Positions 62,037-64,000 of a stretch of DNA of 64,000 nucleotides are shown here, one piece after another. Source of the DNA: Micromonospora zamorensis (lineage in GTDB: Bacteria; Actinomycetota; Actinomycetes; Mycobacteriales; Micromonosporaceae); the NCBI RefSeq assembly GCF_900090275.1, contig NZ_LT607755.1:1426001-1490000 (forward strand). The letters are read 5' to 3'. The notes under the pieces were generated by a model. That model saw nothing but the letters and a program-made list of their open reading frames with translations. It did not search any database and was not told the DNA's origin. The translations under genes and the position numbers were made by a program. Numbering within the stretch: the first letter of the stretch is position 1; each line of letters starts with the position of its first letter.

Positions 62037-63911
62037 TCAGCGCGACTGCAGTGGTACGCCCAGAGGACCCTCCACCACCGGGTCGGTCGGCTGGGTGCAG
62101 AGCAGCGCGAGGTGCTCGACGACCTTCGCCGCGTCCTCGTACGGGTCGAGCCCGCTGACCTCCATAGGGTCGAGCGGCGGCACGGCCACATGGGACACCA
62201 GGGGGTGCAGCGGTCGGGTGTCGACCTCGCCGGTCCCGAGCAGATCCTCGTGCAGCTTCTCGCCGGGCCGCAGACCGGTGTAGACGATGGGCACGGAACT
62301 GGACGCCTGGTCGGCCATCTGGCGTGCCAGGTCGACGATCCGCACCGGGTCGCCCATGTCGAGCACCAGCGCCTCACCGTCCCGGCCGATCTCGGCGGCC
62401 TGAAGCACCAGGTGGACGGCCTCCTGCAGGGTCATCAGGTAGCGGGTGACGTCCGGGTGGGTGACGGTCAGCGGCTTGCCGGTCTCGATCTGCCGTTGGA
62501 AGGCCGTCACCACCGAGCCGCGACTGCTCAGCACGTTGCCGAACCGGACGCTGAGGAACGTGCCGGGGAACCGGGACGCGGCGTGTGCCGTCAACCGCTC
62601 GGTGATCCGCTTCGAGTAGCCGAGGACGCTGATCGGATCTGCGGCCTTGTCCGTGGAGATGTTGACGAACTTCGCCACGTCCTGGCAGGCGTCCAGCACC
62701 GACAGGGTGCCCCAGACGTTGGTCTTGATCGCCTCGCCCGGATGCCGCTGCAGCAGCGTCAGGTGCTTGAGCGCCGCCGCGTGGAAAATGATCTCCGGCC
62801 GGCGCTCCCGGATGATCCGCCGAATTCCCTCGTCGTCGCGAAGGTCGGCGAGGATCAGCTCGGGCCCGTCCAGCATGGCCCGCCCGGCGAGCGACATCTG
62901 AAGACTGTGCAGGGCCGACTCGTCCCGGTCGAGCATCATCAGTTCGCCCGGGTTGGCCTTCATCACCTGACGGCACAGCTCGGAGCCGATCGACCCGCCG
63001 GCGCCGGTGACCAGGATCCGCCGGCCGGTCAGGCTGTTGGTGCTCAACGGCAGGTCGCCGACCACCTGCCGTCGGCCGAGCAGATCGCTGACCTGCACGT
63101 CCCGGACGTCGGTGACGGTGATCCGGTGGTCGACCAGGTCCCGCATCGGTGGCAGCACCTTGAAGACCGCTCCGGCCTCCAGGGTGGCCTCGCGGATCTG
63201 GCGGATCAACGCGGCGTCCGCGTTGGCCACCGAGAAGATGACGGTGGTGGCGCCGGTACGCCGGACCGAGGTGCCGACGTCCTGCCGTCCACCCAGCACG
63301 CGCACCCCGCCGATGCGCAGGTCGCTCTTGTCGCGGTCGTCGTCGAGCGCGCCGACCGGCAGGTACCGGCCGCGCGGGTCGCTGAGCATCGCGCGCAGCA
63401 GGCCCTGGCCGGCGTCACCCATCCCGAACAGCAGCACGGGCGTCGACGACCGGACGTCCGGCCGCATGGCGAGGTCGCGGCGGTGCCGGTACGCGAACCG
63501 GGCGCCGAGCATGAAGAGCAGGGCCAGCGCGCCGCCGACCAGCGGGGTGCTCGCCGGAACCGGTCGCTCGCCGGACGGCAGCAGGGCGAGCAGCACGATG
63601 CCCCCCGTCGTGATGGCGGTCCCGGCGACGCCCTGAACCTCCTGCAGACTGCCCAGCGGGTGTCGTCCGGAGTAGAGCCGGCGTAGCGCCGCCACCGCCA
63701 CGTGTACGACCGCCGCCACGACGCCGACCGCTGCTGCCCGTCCCAGTTGTCCCGGGGGCGGCTGGAACTCGAACCGGGTCCACGCGGCCGTGACGAATCC
63801 ACCGACCCATGCGGTGGTGTCGGTGGCGAGGAACCCGGCCGTGCGCTGACGGGCCCTGGCCCGCCGCGCCTGCCGGTCCGCGTGCTGCGTGTTCTCGGTG
63901 TCCTGCGGCAT
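62037..63911 (-). CDS. FlaA1/CapD/WbpM-type membrane nucleotide-sugar dehydratase
   Basis: 624 residues from ATG 63911 with GGGAG at 7 bases; a frame start 42 bases upstream lacks a site. Four N-terminal helices (TTAWVGGFVTAAW, VGVVAAVVHVAVAAL, AITTGGIVLLALLP, GGALALLFMLGARFA) precede a CoA-binding-like Rossmann domain (PVLLFGMGDAGQGLLRAML). The SDR catalytic domain follows: RRILVTGAGGSIGSELCRQV, MLDRDESALHSLQMSL, IFHAAALKHLTLLQRHPGEA, VNISTDKAADPISVLGYSKR and FGNVLSSRGSVV. It converts UDP-GlcNAc (or GalNAc) to a 4-keto-6-deoxy sugar at the membrane. Distinct from CapE at 57447, so two 4,6-dehydratase branches occur in the cluster. Confidence 0.9.
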   Translation of the reverse strand: MPQDTENTQHADRQARRARARQRTAGFLATDTTAWVGGFVTAAWTRFEFQPPPGQLGRAAAVGVVAAVVHVAVAALRRLYSGRHPLGSLQEVQGVAGTAITTGGIVLLALLPSGERPVPASTPLVGGALALLFMLGARFAYRHRRDLAMRPDVRSSTPVLLFGMGDAGQGLLRAMLSDPRGRYLPVGALDDDRDKSDLRIGGVRVLGGRQDVGTSVRRTGATTVIFSVANADAALIRQIREATLEAGAVFKVLPPMRDLVDHRITVTDVRDVQVSDLLGRRQVVGDLPLSTNSLTGRRILVTGAGGSIGSELCRQVMKANPGELMMLDRDESALHSLQMSLAGRAMLDGPELILADLRDDEGIRRIIRERRPEIIFHAAALKHLTLLQRHPGEAIKTNVWGTLSVLDACQDVAKFVNISTDKAADPISVLGYSKRITERLTAHAASRFPGTFLSVRFGNVLSSRGSVVTAFQRQIETGKPLTVTHPDVTRYLMTLQEAVHLVLQAAEIGRDGEALVLDMGDPVRIVDLARQMADQASSSVPIVYTGLRPGEKLHEDLLGTGEVDTRPLHPLVSHVAVPPLDPMEVSGLDPYEDAAKVVEHLALLCTQPTDPVVEGPLGVPLQSR

Positions 63912-64000
63912 GTGCTGGCTCCCTGTCCCGTCGCACGCTCCTTCCGCCCACACGACGGAAGGAGCCTCTAGGCTCTTTGTTCTTGTTACATGCCAAAGCA
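63912..64000. promoter_or_regulatory. Upstream region of the FlaA1-type gene, window edge
   Basis: The last 30 bases are AT-rich (TTGTTCTTGTTACATG) and probably contain the promoter of the - strand gene. No box pair can be fixed and no gene is visible before the edge. Confidence 0.35.

Overview
The window is high-GC actinomycete DNA. Genes are tightly packed, GTG starts and 1-4 base start/stop overlaps are common, and several -10 boxes sit 6-8 bases before the start codon. Gene content (GlgE glycogen pathway with a mycobacterial-type GlgM, a WhiA-like protein, PIG-V mannosyltransferases, DUF6346 and PH-like proteins) suggests Micromonosporaceae, probably Micromonospora or a close relative. 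This is inferred from family knowledge, not from a database search.

Layout. (1) 1-16.7 kb: a surface-polysaccharide cluster. It holds five soluble glycosyltransferases (one cut by the window edge, one with two GT-like halves), a tandem pair of PIG-V-type membrane mannosyltransferases, a UDP-ManNAc/UDP-Glc-type dehydrogenase, a large GT-C-like membrane protein, a TagF-like CDP-glycerol polymerase and a WbpD-like hexapeptide acetyltransferase. A 45-base relic of a second dehydrogenase lies at 14155. (2) 16.9-27.5 kb: mixed genes. These are a DUF952 protein, a small acidic protein, a response regulator/histidine kinase pair convergent with a TAXI-type solute-binding lipoprotein that has no permease beside it, a diverged WhiA-like protein, YaaA, a GT39-like membrane protein, an App1-type phosphatase and a secreted GHL10 hydrolase with a golvesin-like C-terminus. 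(3) 27.5-32.7 kb: an accessory and decaying pocket. It contains a frameshifted RibD/DHFR-family pseudogene, an unrecognised 306-residue protein, a frameshifted two-helix protein, a DUF6346-like protein that runs into an antisense fragment of a glgB 3' end, and three PH/GRAM-like proteins. The pocket borders the intact glgB and carries repeats of its 3' end.

(4) 32.7-43.3 kb: the GlgE alpha-glucan pathway. Pgm supplies glucose-1-phosphate, GlgC makes ADP-glucose, GlgM makes maltose-1-phosphate and linear glucan, GlgE extends the glucan from maltose-1-phosphate and GlgB branches it. An Ino1-like protein and a CrcB fluoride-channel pair lie inside this block. (5) 43.4-47.5 kb: NAD kinase and a frameshifted secreted M14 carboxypeptidase.

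(6) 47.9-64 kb: a second polysaccharide cluster with Wzx-like flippase, Wzy-like polymerase, four glycosyltransferases, two hexapeptide acyltransferases and an NDP-sugar epimerase. It also has a CapE-CapF-CapG set, expected to make UDP-N-acetyl-L-fucosamine, with a WbuB-like transferase embedded in the set, and a FlaA1/CapD-type membrane dehydratase. No priming phosphoglycosyltransferase or Wzz/tyrosine kinase is visible, so the cluster probably continues past 64 kb. I saw no tRNA, rRNA, CRISPR array, intact transposase or phage gene.
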